Shown here in pieces: positions 9,214-17,900 of a DNA stretch of 64,000 nt. The stretch covers positions 1-64,000 of the forward strand of contig NZ_JACGWX010000004.1 of the NCBI RefSeq assembly GCF_014137945.1, written 5' to 3'. The DNA comes from Microcella alkalica. Lineage in GTDB: Bacteria; Actinomycetota; Actinomycetes; Actinomycetales; Microbacteriaceae. The first letter of the stretch is position 1. Each line of letters starts with the position of its first letter. The notes beneath the pieces are model-generated. The model worked only from the letters and a program-made list of their open reading frames with translations. It had not been told where the DNA came from and made no database searches. A program made the translations under genes and the position numbers.

Positions 9214-9954
9214 ATGGCCGACGACGAGACCCCCACCGCTCCTCGCTTCACCCACCCCGACGGCTCGGCGATCCGCGCCCTCGTCGTCGACGACGAGCCC
9301 TCGCTCGCCGACCTCGTCTCGATGGCCCTCCGCTACGAGGGCTGGGAGGTCCGCACCGCGCTGACCGGCGCCGACGCCGTCAAGCACGCGCGCGAGTTCG
9401 CCCCCGACGTGGTGGTCCTCGACATCATGCTCCCCGACATCGACGGGCTCGAGGTCCTGCGCCGCCTGCGCGCCGACGGCCGCGATGTGCCTGTACTCTT
9501 CCTCACCGCGAAGGACTCGGTCGATGATCGCGTCGTCGGCCTCACCGCGGGCGGCGACGACTACGTCACCAAGCCCTTCAGCCTCGAGGAGGTCGTGGCA
9601 CGGCTCCGCGGGCTCATCCGACGCAGCGCCATGGTGGTGAGCGAGCGCCCGGACCCCGAGCTGCGCGTCGGCGACCTCGTGCTCAACGAGGAGAGCTACG
9701 AGGTGCGTCGCGGCGACGTCGAGATCGAGCTCACGGCGACCGAGTTCGAGTTGCTGCGCTACCTCATGCGCAACCCGCGCCGCGTTCTGTCGAAGGCGCA
9801 GATCCTCGATCGGGTGTGGAGCTACGACTTCGGCGGCCGCTCCAGCATCGTCGAGATCTACATCTCGTACCTCAGGAAGAAGATCGACACCCTCGGGCCG
9901 GCGATGATCCACACGGTGCGCGGGGTGGGGTACATGATCAAGCCGGTCACCTGA
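9214..9954 (+). CDS. OmpR-family response regulator
   Basis: DNA-binding response regulator of 246 aa, partner of the next gene. The receiver domain has the acidic pocket in LVVDDEP, the phosphorylated Asp in VVLDIMLP (about residue 70), and the conserved Lys in TKPF (about 120). The winged-helix domain contains LTATEFELLRYL, LSKAQILDRVW and the terminal IHTVRGVGYMIKP. The ATG at 9214 follows TAGGAG and is preferred over an in-frame GTG at 9193, which would overlap the previous gene. It overlaps the kinase start by one base (TGATG). Confidence 0.95.
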   Translation: MADDETPTAPRFTHPDGSAIRALVVDDEPSLADLVSMALRYEGWEVRTALTGADAVKHAREFAPDVVVLDIMLPDIDGLEVLRRLRADGRDVPVLFLTAKDSVDDRVVGLTAGGDDYVTKPFSLEEVVARLRGLIRRSAMVVSERPDPELRVGDLVLNEESYEVRRGDVEIELTATEFELLRYLMRNPRRVLSKAQILDRVWSYDFGGRSSIVEIYISYLRKKIDTLGPAMIHTVRGVGYMIKPVT

Positions 9955-11405
9955 TGGCGCAGTCCTGGTCGCTGCAGAAGCGCCTCGTGGCGGGCATCCT
10001 CGCTCTTCTCACCCTGGCGATCCTGGCGATCGGCGTCCTCAGCGTCGTCCTCCTCCGCGCGAACCTCGTCGATCAGCTCGACGAGGAGCTGCGCCTCACC
10101 TCGGCCCGCGTGGAGAACGCCCTCAGCACCGGTGGCCGACAGGGGCCCGGCGTGGGACTCGCCGGGCCGGGCATCCCCGTCGACTCGCTCGTCGGCGTCG
10201 TATCCGCCGACGGCACGATCGCGGCTGCCTACCTCGACAGCGATGCGGATGTCCGCCAGCTGACGACGGCGCAGCGTCGCGTCCTCGCCGAGCTCCCCCT
10301 CGACTCGCCGCGCACCGTCCGCCTGGACAGCGGGCTCGGCGAGTTCCGCGTCATCGCTGCGAGCCTCGACGGAGACAGCGCTCTGATCGTCGGCCTGTCG
10401 ACGCGCGAGGTGCAGTCGACGACCGCCCGCCTCGGGGCGGTCATCACCGCGGTCCTCGCCGGCATCCTCGTCGCGGCCGGCGTGCTCGGTCGCGAGGTCG
10501 CGCGCGTCGCCCTCCGCCCGCTCACGCGCGTGCGCGAGAGCGCGACGCGCGTGACCGAGCTGCCTCTCGACCGCGGCACGGTCGCGCTCGCGGACCGCCT
10601 GCCGGAGCTCGACACCGACCCCGACACGGAGGTCGGGCAGCTGGGAGCGGCGTTCACGCGCATGCTCGAGCACGTGCAGTCGGCCTTCGACGCACGCCAG
10701 GCCAGTGAGGAGAAGGTGCGGCGGTTCGTCGCCGACGCGAGCCACGAGCTGCGCACGCCGCTCGCCGCGATCCGTGGCTACAGCGAGCTCACGCGCCGCA
10801 GCGGCCACCGGCTGCCCGACGACATCACGCACGCGCTCAGCCGCATCGAGTCGGAGTCGGTGCGTATGACGGCGCTCGTCGACGACCTCCTTCTGCTCGC
10901 GCGGCTCGACGAGGGCCGCGAGCTGCGGCGCGACCCGGTCGACCTCGGTCGACTGCTCGTCGACGCGGTCGCCGACGCGCGCGCGACGAGCTCCGAGCAC
11001 GACTGGGTGGTGCGGGTTCCGGAGGCTCCCGTGGTCGTCGCGGGCGACGAGCACCGGCTGCACCAGGTCGTCGCCAATCTGCTCGCGAACGCGCGCATCC
11101 ACACTCCCGCCGGGACGCGCGTGACCGCGGCCCTCGGGTCGCTCGAGGGTCGCGCGATCGTGACGATCACCGACACCGGTCCCGGAATCCCCGACGACAT
11201 TCGGCCCGTCCTGTTCGAGCGGTTCGCCCGCGCCGACACCTCCCGCTCGCGCGCGACCGGCTCGACGGGGCTCGGCCTCGCCATCGTCTCGGGAGTCGTC
11301 GCCGCCCACCGCGGCCGGGTGGCGGTCGCGTCGAAGCCCGGCGAGACGGTCTTCACGATCAGCCTCCCGCTCGCCGCTCAGGGGGATGCGCCGCGAGCCG
11401 ACTAG
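9954..11405 (+). CDS. Two-component sensor histidine kinase
   Basis: Membrane sensor of 483 aa that phosphorylates the preceding regulator. Transmembrane segments at about 12-34 and 160-180 enclose a small extracytoplasmic sensor of about 125 residues. A HAMP linker follows (ALRPLTRVRES). The phosphoacceptor His is in DASHELRTPLAAIRGYSEL (about His264). The ATPase domain shows the N box (VVANLLANARIHTP), TDTGPGIP and GSTGLGLAIV. The architecture resembles the MtrB/TcrY class of actinobacterial kinases. The stimulus cannot be inferred. Confidence 0.95.
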   Translation: MAQSWSLQKRLVAGILALLTLAILAIGVLSVVLLRANLVDQLDEELRLTSARVENALSTGGRQGPGVGLAGPGIPVDSLVGVVSADGTIAAAYLDSDADVRQLTTAQRRVLAELPLDSPRTVRLDSGLGEFRVIAASLDGDSALIVGLSTREVQSTTARLGAVITAVLAGILVAAGVLGREVARVALRPLTRVRESATRVTELPLDRGTVALADRLPELDTDPDTEVGQLGAAFTRMLEHVQSAFDARQASEEKVRRFVADASHELRTPLAAIRGYSELTRRSGHRLPDDITHALSRIESESVRMTALVDDLLLLARLDEGRELRRDPVDLGRLLVDAVADARATSSEHDWVVRVPEAPVVVAGDEHRLHQVVANLLANARIHTPAGTRVTAALGSLEGRAIVTITDTGPGIPDDIRPVLFERFARADTSRSRATGSTGLGLAIVSGVVAAHRGRVAVASKPGETVFTISLPLAAQGDAPRAD

Positions 11406-11408
11406 CCT
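11403..11408 (+). promoter_or_regulatory. -10 element, leaderless start of epimerase gene
   Basis: TAGCCT ends 6 nt before the ATG at 11415 and overlaps the kinase stop codon. Confidence 0.5.
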
Positions 11409-11414
11409 GAGCGC

Positions 11415-12260
11415 ATGCGCATCGCCGTCACCGGATCATCGGGAAAGCTCGGACGAGCGGCCGTCGACCACCTTCGCGAGGCGGGGCACGACGTCATCGG
11501 CTTCGACTCCACGGGCGAGCGCGGGCCCGATTTCGTGCAGATCGACATGACCGACTACGGGCAGGTCGCCGACGCGGTCGCGGGTGTGGAGGAGCGGGTG
11601 AGCGGGCTCGACGCGATCGTCCATCTGGCCGCGACGCCCGCGCCGGGCATCCGCCCCGATACCGCGCTCATCCAGGACAATCTCGCCATGACGATCAACG
11701 TCGTGCAGGCGGCCCGCCGCGCCGGAGTGCCGCGCATCGTGCACGCCTCGAGCGAGACGCTGCTCGGCCTGCCGCTGACCGAGGCGCCGCCGTACGCGCC
11801 GATCGACGAGGCCGCCGAGACGCGCCCGAACTTCATGTACGCGATCGGCAAGCACCTCGAGGAGGAGCTCGCGCGGAAGATCATGCGCGTCGAGGCGGCG
11901 CTCACGATCACGGGCCTGCGCTTCAGCAACGTGAAGGCGCCGGAGGACTACGCCGAGTTCGAGTCGTGGCAGGACGACGCGAGTGTGCGCCGCTGGAACC
12001 TGTGGGGCTACATCGACCGCCGCGACGGCGCGCACGCGATCGAGCGCGCGCTCGTCACCGAGCGCTCGAGGTACGAGTCGTACATCATCGCCGCGGCCGA
12101 CACCGTCATGCGTCGCGACAGCGCCGACCTGCTCGCGGAGGAGTTCCCGGGCGTGGAGCTCGCTCGCCCCGTGACCGGCCGCGAGACGCTGCTCTCGATC
12201 GAGAAGGCGCGCGCCGAGCTCGGGTACTCGCCCCAGCACTCCTGGCTCGATCACGTCTGA
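11415..12260 (+). CDS. NAD(P)-dependent epimerase/dehydratase family protein
   Basis: Extended short-chain dehydrogenase of 281 aa. The Rossmann motif is at the N-terminus (TGSSGKLGRAA, family GxxGxxG). A second-strand acidic residue (GFDSTG) suggests NAD preference. The catalytic YxxxK is in YAIGKHLEEEL, with a preceding HASSET serine. The C-terminal part ends with ARAELGYSPQHSW, typical of sugar-nucleotide-type epimerase/dehydratases and of uronate dehydrogenase relatives. The substrate is unknown. It has its own promoter and sits between the two-component system and rplJ. Confidence 0.8.
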   Translation: MRIAVTGSSGKLGRAAVDHLREAGHDVIGFDSTGERGPDFVQIDMTDYGQVADAVAGVEERVSGLDAIVHLAATPAPGIRPDTALIQDNLAMTINVVQAARRAGVPRIVHASSETLLGLPLTEAPPYAPIDEAAETRPNFMYAIGKHLEEELARKIMRVEAALTITGLRFSNVKAPEDYAEFESWQDDASVRRWNLWGYIDRRDGAHAIERALVTERSRYESYIIAAADTVMRRDSADLLAEEFPGVELARPVTGRETLLSIEKARAELGYSPQHSWLDHV

Positions 12261-12302
12261 GCCGTCGCGAACGCGTCGCGAGAGGCGGATGCCCGGCTCG
12301 AT

Positions 12303-12332
12303 TTGCTCGCGGAGCCCTGCGTCCCGTAACCT
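12303..12332 (+). promoter_or_regulatory. Probable rplJL promoter
   Basis: TTGCTC (12303-12308), an 18-bp spacer and TAACCT (12327-12332) lie upstream of the structured rplJ leader. Confidence 0.4.
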
Positions 12333-12344
12333 GGCCTCTGCCAA

Positions 12345-12560
12345 AGACCGCCGGTCATCGGCGTGCCTGCCCGCTCCGCGAGCAGAACCGTCGATCGAAG
12401 GCTCGACACCCCTCGCGGGGTGACGGGGGCCCGCGCAGGTGACACAGGACAGATCCGCTCCTCCCGTCTGATCGAGGGGGGCGAAGAAGCTCCGTGCGCG
12501 TGCGCCGGAGCTTTCGTCATTCGGGCAGGGCTCCGGTGGTCGTGGGCAACACCAACCACA
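12345..12560 (+). promoter_or_regulatory. Ribosomal protein L10 leader RNA
   Basis: About 215 nt of structured untranslated RNA before rplJ. In this position L10 or L10-(L12)4 usually binds the leader to repress its own operon. Visible elements include paired segments around CCTCGCGGGG (12412-12421) and a terminal hairpin AAGCTCCG/CGGAGCTT (12487-12513) followed by TTCGTC. That hairpin could act as an attenuator. The call rests on position and structure; a covariance search was not possible. Confidence 0.6.
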
Positions 12561-12575
12561 ACTAAGAGGAGCACC

Positions 12576-13091
12576 ATGGCGAACAAGGAAGCAACGGTCG
12601 CCGAGCTCGCGGAACTCTTCCGCAGCTCGACCGCCGTCCTGCTGACCGAGTACCGCGGCCTCACGGTGGCGCAGCTGAAGACGCTGCGCACGAACATCGC
12701 TGCAGACGCGTCGTACGCCGTGGTGAAGAACACGCTGACCAAGATCGCGGCCAACCAGGCAGGCATCGACTCGCTCGATGACATGCTCGCCGGCCCCTCC
12801 GCGATCGCGTTCGTGAGCGGTGACGCAGTCACCGTCGCGAAGGCTCTGCGCGACTTTGCCAAGGCAAACCCCAACCTCGTAGTGAAGGGCGGCTACTTCG
12901 ACGGTAAGCCGCTCGACGCATCCGAGGTCATGAAGCTCGCTGAGCTCGAGAGCCGTGAGGTGGTCCTGGCGAAGCTCGCCGGTGCCGTCAAGGCTTCGCT
13001 CTTCGGCGCCGCGTACATGTTCAACGCGCCGCTGGCGCAGGCCGCCCGCGCCGTTGACGCGCTGCGGCAGAAGCAGGAGTCCGGCAGCTGA
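12576..13091 (+). CDS. rplJ: 50S ribosomal protein L10
   Basis: Base of the ribosomal stalk, anchoring L7/L12 dimers. 171 aa from the ATG at 12576, which follows AAGAGGAGC; the longer open frame upstream is the leader RNA. Typical segments: [45 protein letters not shown] and the C-terminal L12-binding helix [19 protein letters not shown]. Confidence 0.97.
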   Translation: MANKEATVAELAELFRSSTAVLLTEYRGLTVAQLKTLRTNIAADASYAVVKNTLTKIAANQAGIDSLDDMLAGPSAIAFVSGDAVTVAKALRDFAKANPNLVVKGGYFDGKPLDASEVMKLAELESREVVLAKLAGAVKASLFGAAYMFNAPLAQAARAVDALRQKQESGS

Positions 13092-13139
13092 TCTCAGCCC
13101 GCCGGTTCACGACGAGTACCAACCACTAAGGAGAAAATC

Positions 13140-13523
13140 ATGGCCAAGCTCACCACCGACGAGCTCATCGAGGCGTTCAAGGAGCTTTCGCTCATCGAGC
13201 TCAGCGAGTTCGTGAAGAAGTTCGAAGAGGTCTTCGAGGTCACCGCCGCCGCGCCCGTCGCGGTCGCCGCCGCCGCCGGCCCCGCCGCCGCCGCCGAGGA
13301 GGTCGAGGAGAAGGACAGCTTCGACGTCGTCCTCGAGGCCGCCGGCGAGAAGAAGATCCAGGTCATCAAGGAGGTCCGCGCGCTCACGAGCCTCGGCCTC
13401 GGCGAGGCCAAGGCGCTCGTGGACGGCGCCCCGGCGACCGTCATCGAGGGCGCCAACAAGGAGACGGCCGAGAAGGCCAAGGCCCAGCTCGAAGAGGCCG
13501 GCGCCAAGGTCACCCTCAAGTAG
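13140..13523 (+). CDS. rplL: 50S ribosomal protein L7/L12
   Basis: Stalk protein that recruits translational GTPases. 127 aa. N-terminal dimerisation domain ([27 protein letters not shown]), an Ala/Val/Pro hinge at about residues 37-55, and the C-terminal domain [24 protein letters not shown]...[19 protein letters not shown] precedes the ATG. It lies 48 bp after rplJ. Confidence 0.98.
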   Translation: MAKLTTDELIEAFKELSLIELSEFVKKFEEVFEVTAAAPVAVAAAAGPAAAAEEVEEKDSFDVVLEAAGEKKIQVIKEVRALTSLGLGEAKALVDGAPATVIEGANKETAEKAKAQLEEAGAKVTLK

Positions 13524-13547
13524 TTCCCGCCCGGCTCGCCGGGTTCC

Positions 13548-13581
13548 CGAGGCGTCGCTCCCTTCGGGGGGCGGCGCCTCG
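13548..13581 (+). terminator. Terminator after rplL
   Basis: CGAGGCG (13548-13554) pairs with CGCCTCG (13575-13581), followed by TTCTCGTT. It is positioned 25 bp after the rplL stop. Confidence 0.7.
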
Positions 13582-14012
13582 TTCTCGTTCCCGGGCGCAA
13601 TCTCGTGCGCGCGGGTGGTCCAGTCAGCGGATGCTCGGCGCGAGTACGCCCGGGGCTCGAGCCGAGCATCCGCCCTCGAACCCGCACGGTGCCGGGTGCC
13701 GCGTCGCATCGCGCCGCCGTCAGGGTGATGCCGCGCCGATCGGCGTGCACGTTCTCCGGAGATTCGGCAGCGCTGGCAGGGTGCGCCCCCGCCGGTGCAG
13801 CGAGGCTCACCAGAACTCCGGAGTTGTGACACACGACGATCCGCTGCTGCGACCGCATCGCGCCCCCCACTCCGGCGGGGTGCGTTGGTAACTCAGGATG
13901 CGAGGCTCGGCGAGCCGGCGAGCCGGCGAGCGCGCGGCTCGCGCGCTCCCAGCCGGGGTTGCGAGCGTGCGCGGCGTCGCGGGGCGGATGCCCGGCGCGC
14001 GCCGGCCGGCGC
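13582..14012. other. Intergenic region rplL / lacI-type gene with two palindromic repeats
   Basis: About 430 bp between two convergent genes with no gene I can support. It holds a 12-bp inverted repeat, CGGATGCTCGGC at 13628-13639 and GCCGAGCATCCG at 13661-13672. A second structured element, starting GTGCACGTTCTCCGGA at 13745 and ending TCCGGAGTTGTGACAC at 13832, resembles an element at 40703-40790. Confidence 0.6.
13745..13832. repeat. Dispersed intergenic inverted repeat, copy A
   Basis: Left arm GTGCACGTTCTCCGGAG and right arm CTCCGGAGTTGTGACAC form an imperfect inverted repeat around about 55 nt. The same two arm sequences, slightly varied, bound an intergenic element at 40703-40790. Confidence 0.55.
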
Positions 14013-15050
14013 TCAGGCCGACGCGGTCGTGACGGGCGTCTCGCGCCGAGCGGCCGTGCTCGTGCGCACGCTCAGAGTCGTGGGCAGCACGATGTGCTCG
14101 CTCGGCGGCGCCTCCGGCGTCGCGTCGAGCTGCCCGAGCAGGAGCTCGACGGCCCGCGCCCCCTGGTCGCCCGGGTGCTGGACGACCGTGGTGAGGCCGA
14201 ACGTCTCGGCGAGCGGGTGCCCGTCGATCCCGATGACGGAGAGCTCGTGGGGGATGGCGATGCCGAGCTGACGAGCGGCGACCATGATCCCGATCGCGAT
14301 CTCGTCGCATCCCGCGAAGATCGCGGTGGGGCGCGTGCGCGGGTCGCCGAGAACCGCGAGACCGGCGGCGTGGCCGCCCTGGATGGAGAACTCGGCGTCG
14401 CGGAAGTCGTCCTCGACCGTGATCCCGGCATCGGTCAGCGCGCGCTGGAAGCCGATGTAGCGCTGCGAGTGCACGCGGAAGTCCATCTGCTCGTGCTGGT
14501 CGCCGCCGACGTGCATGATGCGGCGATGGCCGAGGCTGATGAGGTGTTCGGTCGCGAGGCGCGCCGTCTCGACGTCGTCGATCGAGAGAGAGGGGATGCC
14601 CGGGATGAGTCCGCCGATTCCCACGAGCGGCTTGCCCAGGGCCTGCAGCATGTGCACCTCGTTCGGGCTGAGCGCGATCGCGACGGAGATCACGGCATCG
14701 ACGCGCTTGCGCACGAGGAAGTAGTCGAACACGCGGCGTCGCAGGTCGGCGTCGCTCGAGAGGCGGTAGAGCGTGAGGTCGTAGCCGGCCTGGATGAGCG
14801 AGGCCTCGATGCCCTCGAGCACTTCGCCGAAGTACCAGCGGTTGATGTACGGGATGACCACGCCGACGTTGCGCGTGCGGCCGGTGACGAGGCTGGCCGC
14901 GGCCGTCGAGACGACATAGCCGAGCTCCGCGGCGGCGCGCTCGACCTTCACGCGCGTGTCCTCGGAGACGTATCCGCGGCCGGAGAGCGCGCGCGAGGCC
15001 GTCGACTTCGACACGCCCGCGATGCGCGCGACGTCGGCCAGGATGCTCAT
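14013..15050 (-). CDS. LacI-family transcriptional repressor of the adjacent sugar importer
   Basis: Repressor of 345 aa. The N-terminal LacI helix-turn-helix is ADVARIAGVSKSTASRALSG, followed by the hinge helix VERAAAELGYV and a periplasmic-binding-protein-like effector domain (VGVVIPYINRWYFGEVLEGIE..., IGIDGHPLAETFGLTTV). The ATG at 15050 is chosen because the DNA-binding domain starts there; the open frame further upstream covers the operator region. It is divergent from the ABC importer at 15445, with two operator-like palindromes between them. The inducer is probably the transported glucoside. Confidence 0.92.
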   Translation of the reverse strand: MSILADVARIAGVSKSTASRALSGRGYVSEDTRVKVERAAAELGYVVSTAAASLVTGRTRNVGVVIPYINRWYFGEVLEGIEASLIQAGYDLTLYRLSSDADLRRRVFDYFLVRKRVDAVISVAIALSPNEVHMLQALGKPLVGIGGLIPGIPSLSIDDVETARLATEHLISLGHRRIMHVGGDQHEQMDFRVHSQRYIGFQRALTDAGITVEDDFRDAEFSIQGGHAAGLAVLGDPRTRPTAIFAGCDEIAIGIMVAARQLGIAIPHELSVIGIDGHPLAETFGLTTVVQHPGDQGARAVELLLGQLDATPEAPPSEHIVLPTTLSVRTSTAARRETPVTTASA

Positions 15051-15178
15051 GCTGCTCCGTCCTCCATTGGACCGGCCGCTGCACGGGGACCGCGCCGGAG
15101 CGCGCGGATCTCGAGCGGTGCAGAGCCGTCGAAGCGTCAGTGTAGCCCGACGACGACCGTTGTGGAACCGATGCCATG

Positions 15179-15192
15179 TGGAATCGGTTTCC
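15179..15192. promoter_or_regulatory. LacI-type operator near repressor gene
   Basis: TGGAATCGGTTTCC is a pseudo-palindrome with the central CG that LacI-family repressors contact. It is closely similar to the sites at 15308 and 38331. Confidence 0.6.
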
Positions 15193-15272
15193 CGCCCCTC
15201 AACGGCGCTCACAAAGTTTGGGAAGTTCCCGAGCGTTCCGCAACGTTCCTGTAACGGCCCGGGAAACCGGTG

Positions 15273-15301
15273 TTGCGGCGCGTCGCATCGTGACATACGG
15301 T
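15273..15301 (+). promoter_or_regulatory. Promoter of sugar importer operon
   Basis: TTGCGG (15273-15278), a 17-bp spacer and TACGGT (15296-15301). The predicted start near 15308 falls on the operator, so repressor binding would block initiation. Confidence 0.5.
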
Positions 15302-15307
15302 GACTGC

Positions 15308-15321
15308 TGGAACCGGTTCCC
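15308..15321. promoter_or_regulatory. LacI-type operator of sugar importer operon
   Basis: TGGAACCGGTTCCC contains the perfect 12-bp palindrome GGAACCGGTTCC. It lies at the predicted transcription start of the transporter operon. Confidence 0.75.
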
Positions 15322-15444
15322 GATGTGGCGGATCATGTCGCTCGGCGCAGCACGTTCCACCCTGTGCACCACCTGCATCACCTACCACCAAGTGCGGCGC
15401 GCCACCCCCGGAGCGCTGTTTTACCCTCAATGAGGAGGAAACAC

Positions 15445-16806
15445 ATGAGTTCCACCCTCCGACGCCGGCTCATCGCGCCGGCAGCGGCAATCGGTGCCCT
15501 CAGCCTCGTGCTCGCAGGCTGTGCGGCCGACGAGCCCGGAGCCGGCGGCAACGGCGGCAACGGCGGAAGCGCCGACTGCGCCGACTACGAGGCCTACGGC
15601 CAGTTCGAGGGCGAGACCGTCGAGATCTACGCGACGATCATCGACGTCGAGGCCGACAACCTCGTCACCTCCTGGGCCGACTTCGAGGCCTGCACCGGCA
15701 TCGAGATCGAGTACAACGGCACGCAGGAGGCCGAGACGCAGATCAACGTCCGCGCTCAGGCCGGCGACGCGCCAGACCTCATGATCATCCCGCAGCCCGG
15801 TCTCCTCCAGCGCCTCATCGCCGACGGTTACGTCGTCCCGGCGCCCGAGGCCGTCGAGGCGAACGTGGACGAGTTCTGGAGCGAGTCCTGGAAGGGCTAC
15901 GGCACCGTCGACGGCGAGTTCTACGCGGCTCCCCTCATGGCGAGCGTCAAGGGCTACATCTGGTACTCGCCGGCCGACTTCGAGGAGAACGGCTACGAGG
16001 TTCCGGCCACGTACGACGAGATGCTCGAGCTCACCGAGACCATGACCGAGCGCAACGACGGCCCGTACCGCCCCTGGTGCGTCGGCTTCGGCTCGGGCGA
16101 CGCGACCGGCTGGGTCGGCACCGACTGGGTCGAGGACCTCGTCCTCCGCGGCGCGGGTCCCGACGCCTACGACCAGTGGGTCGCGGGCGAGCTGCCCTTC
16201 GCGAGCCCCGAGGTCCAGGAGGCCTTCGACCAGGTCGGCGAGATCCTCCTCAACCCGGAGTACGTCAACGGCGGCTTCGGCGGCGTGAACTCGATCGTCA
16301 CCACCACCTTCCAGGACGCGGGCCTCGCGATCCTCGACGGCAACTGCTCGATGCACCACCAGGCCTCCTTCTACGAGGCTCAGTGGGGCGAGGGCGTGAC
16401 GGTCGCTCCTGACGGCGACGTCTGGGCATTCATCACTCCTCCGATCAACGAGGGCGACGGCGCTGCCGTCACCGGTGGTGGCGAGTTCGTCGCCGCGTTC
16501 AACGACAACGAGGCGACGGGCGCGGTGCAGGCCTACCTCTCGAGCGACGTCTGGGCGAACAACCGCATCTCCCTCGGCGGCGTCATCTCGGCGAACAAGG
16601 GTCTCGACCCCGCAAACGCGCAGTCGGACCTCGCTCGCCAGTCGATCGAGATCCTCCAGGGCGAGGACACGGTCTTCCGCTTCGACGCCTCCGACCTCAT
16701 GCCTGCCGCTGTCGGCACCAGCTCGTTCTGGACCGGCATGGTGGACTGGGTCGGCGGAGCCTCGACCGCGGACGTGACGTCGGCGATCGACAGCACCTTC
16801 CCGTAA
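15445..16806 (+). CDS. Carbohydrate ABC importer, substrate-binding lipoprotein (AglE-like)
   Basis: Extracytoplasmic sugar receptor of 453 aa. It starts at the ATG after a GAGGAGG ribosome-binding site. The lipoprotein signal peptide ends in the lipobox LVLAGC (cleavage before the Cys), followed by a Gly/Asn-rich linker. Recognisable sections include SWADFEACTGIEIEYNGTQEAETQI and DAPDLMIIPQPGLLQ, characteristic of the family-1 binding proteins of alpha-glucoside importers. It is the first gene of the importer operon. The alpha-glucoside assignment is by resemblance only; another oligosaccharide is possible. Confidence 0.85.
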   Translation: MSSTLRRRLIAPAAAIGALSLVLAGCAADEPGAGGNGGNGGSADCADYEAYGQFEGETVEIYATIIDVEADNLVTSWADFEACTGIEIEYNGTQEAETQINVRAQAGDAPDLMIIPQPGLLQRLIADGYVVPAPEAVEANVDEFWSESWKGYGTVDGEFYAAPLMASVKGYIWYSPADFEENGYEVPATYDEMLELTETMTERNDGPYRPWCVGFGSGDATGWVGTDWVEDLVLRGAGPDAYDQWVAGELPFASPEVQEAFDQVGEILLNPEYVNGGFGGVNSIVTTTFQDAGLAILDGNCSMHHQASFYEAQWGEGVTVAPDGDVWAFITPPINEGDGAAVTGGGEFVAAFNDNEATGAVQAYLSSDVWANNRISLGGVISANKGLDPANAQSDLARQSIEILQGEDTVFRFDASDLMPAAVGTSSFWTGMVDWVGGASTADVTSAIDSTFP

Positions 16807-16907
16807 CCGCTCTATCGCAGCACTGGCACCGGCCCATCGGACGATTTCCTCGTCCGGTGGGCCGGTTCGTCAGGTAGCGTGACCACAAACCAATGGAGGT
16901 TCACCGC

Positions 16908-17900
16908 ATGAGAGGTTTAGCGCCCTTCTGGTCCGATCTCTTCGAGAAGTTCGGGCTCATGCTCCTCGGTCTCGCCGTGTTCGCGGCGGTCATCGGAGTC
17001 ATTCTCTTCCTCGCCGATCGGGCCCCGAAGAGGGGGCGGGACGTCTGGCAGCTTCTGGCCTTCGTGGCCCCGGCGCTCGTCCTCCTCGCCGTCGGCCTGA
17101 TCTACCCCGCGATCCGCACGACGCTCCTCGCCTTCTACGACCGGACGGGCAACGAGTTCGTCGGCCTCGACAACTTCGTCTGGATGTTCACTCAGCCCGA
17201 CATCGTCCAGACCCTCATCAACACCCTCATCTGGGTCGCCCTCGTGCCGACCCTGTCGACGATCATCGGATTGGCGTACGCGATCTTCATCGACAAGTCG
17301 CACGGTGAGAAGATCCTCAAGTCCCTCGTGTTCATGCCGATGGCGATCTCCTTCGTCGGCGCCGGCATCATCTGGCGCTTCATGTACGAGTTCCGAGAGC
17401 TCGGCTTCGCCGAGCAGATCGGGCTGCTCAACCAGCTCATCGTCATGTTCGGCGGGCAGCCGCAGCAGTTCCTCGTGAACTCGCCGTTCAACACGCTGTT
17501 CCTCATCGTCGTCATGGTCTGGATCCAGACCGGCTTCGCAATGGTCCTCCTCTCGGCGGCGATCAAGGGCGTTCCGATCGAGATCATCGAGGCGGCCCGC
17601 CTGGATGGCGCGAACGCCTGGCAGCAGTTCCGCAACGTGACCCTCCCGGGCATCCGCGGCACCCTCGTCGTGGTCGTCACGACCATCTCGATCGCGACCC
17701 TGAAGGTCTTCGACATCGTCCGCTCGATGACCGGCGGAAACTTCGAGACCTCGGTCGTCGCCAACGAGATGTACACGCAGGCCTTCAACCGCAGCGAGTT
17801 CGGCTACGGCTCGGCGCTCGCCGTGATCCTGTTCCTCATGGTCCTGCCGATCGTCGTGTACAACGTGCGCGTGATGCGGAAGCAGAAGGAGATTCGATGA
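16908..17900 (+). CDS. Sugar ABC importer permease (AglF-like)
   Basis: First inner-membrane permease, 330 aa from the ATG at 16908, preceded by GGAGG; an ATG at 16893 is the alternative start. About eight hydrophobic segments are visible, starting with FGLMLLGLAVFAAVIGVILFL. The loop that docks the ATPase is EAARLDGANAWQQFRNVTLP, the usual EAA motif. The extended N-terminus with two spans resembles AglF/MalF-type permeases. It overlaps the next permease by 4 bp. No ATPase gene lies in this operon, so a shared MsiK-type ATPase encoded elsewhere is likely. Confidence 0.88.
   Translation: MRGLAPFWSDLFEKFGLMLLGLAVFAAVIGVILFLADRAPKRGRDVWQLLAFVAPALVLLAVGLIYPAIRTTLLAFYDRTGNEFVGLDNFVWMFTQPDIVQTLINTLIWVALVPTLSTIIGLAYAIFIDKSHGEKILKSLVFMPMAISFVGAGIIWRFMYEFRELGFAEQIGLLNQLIVMFGGQPQQFLVNSPFNTLFLIVVMVWIQTGFAMVLLSAAIKGVPIEIIEAARLDGANAWQQFRNVTLPGIRGTLVVVVTTISIATLKVFDIVRSMTGGNFETSVVANEMYTQAFNRSEFGYGSALAVILFLMVLPIVVYNVRVMRKQKEIR

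Noticed and set aside
7742-12260. The genes between rplA and rplJ as an unusual ribosome-linked operon
   Set aside because: They are ordinary membrane, two-component and dehydrogenase genes with their own promoters, after a strong terminator; such insertions between rplKA and rplJL are not rare in actinobacteria.
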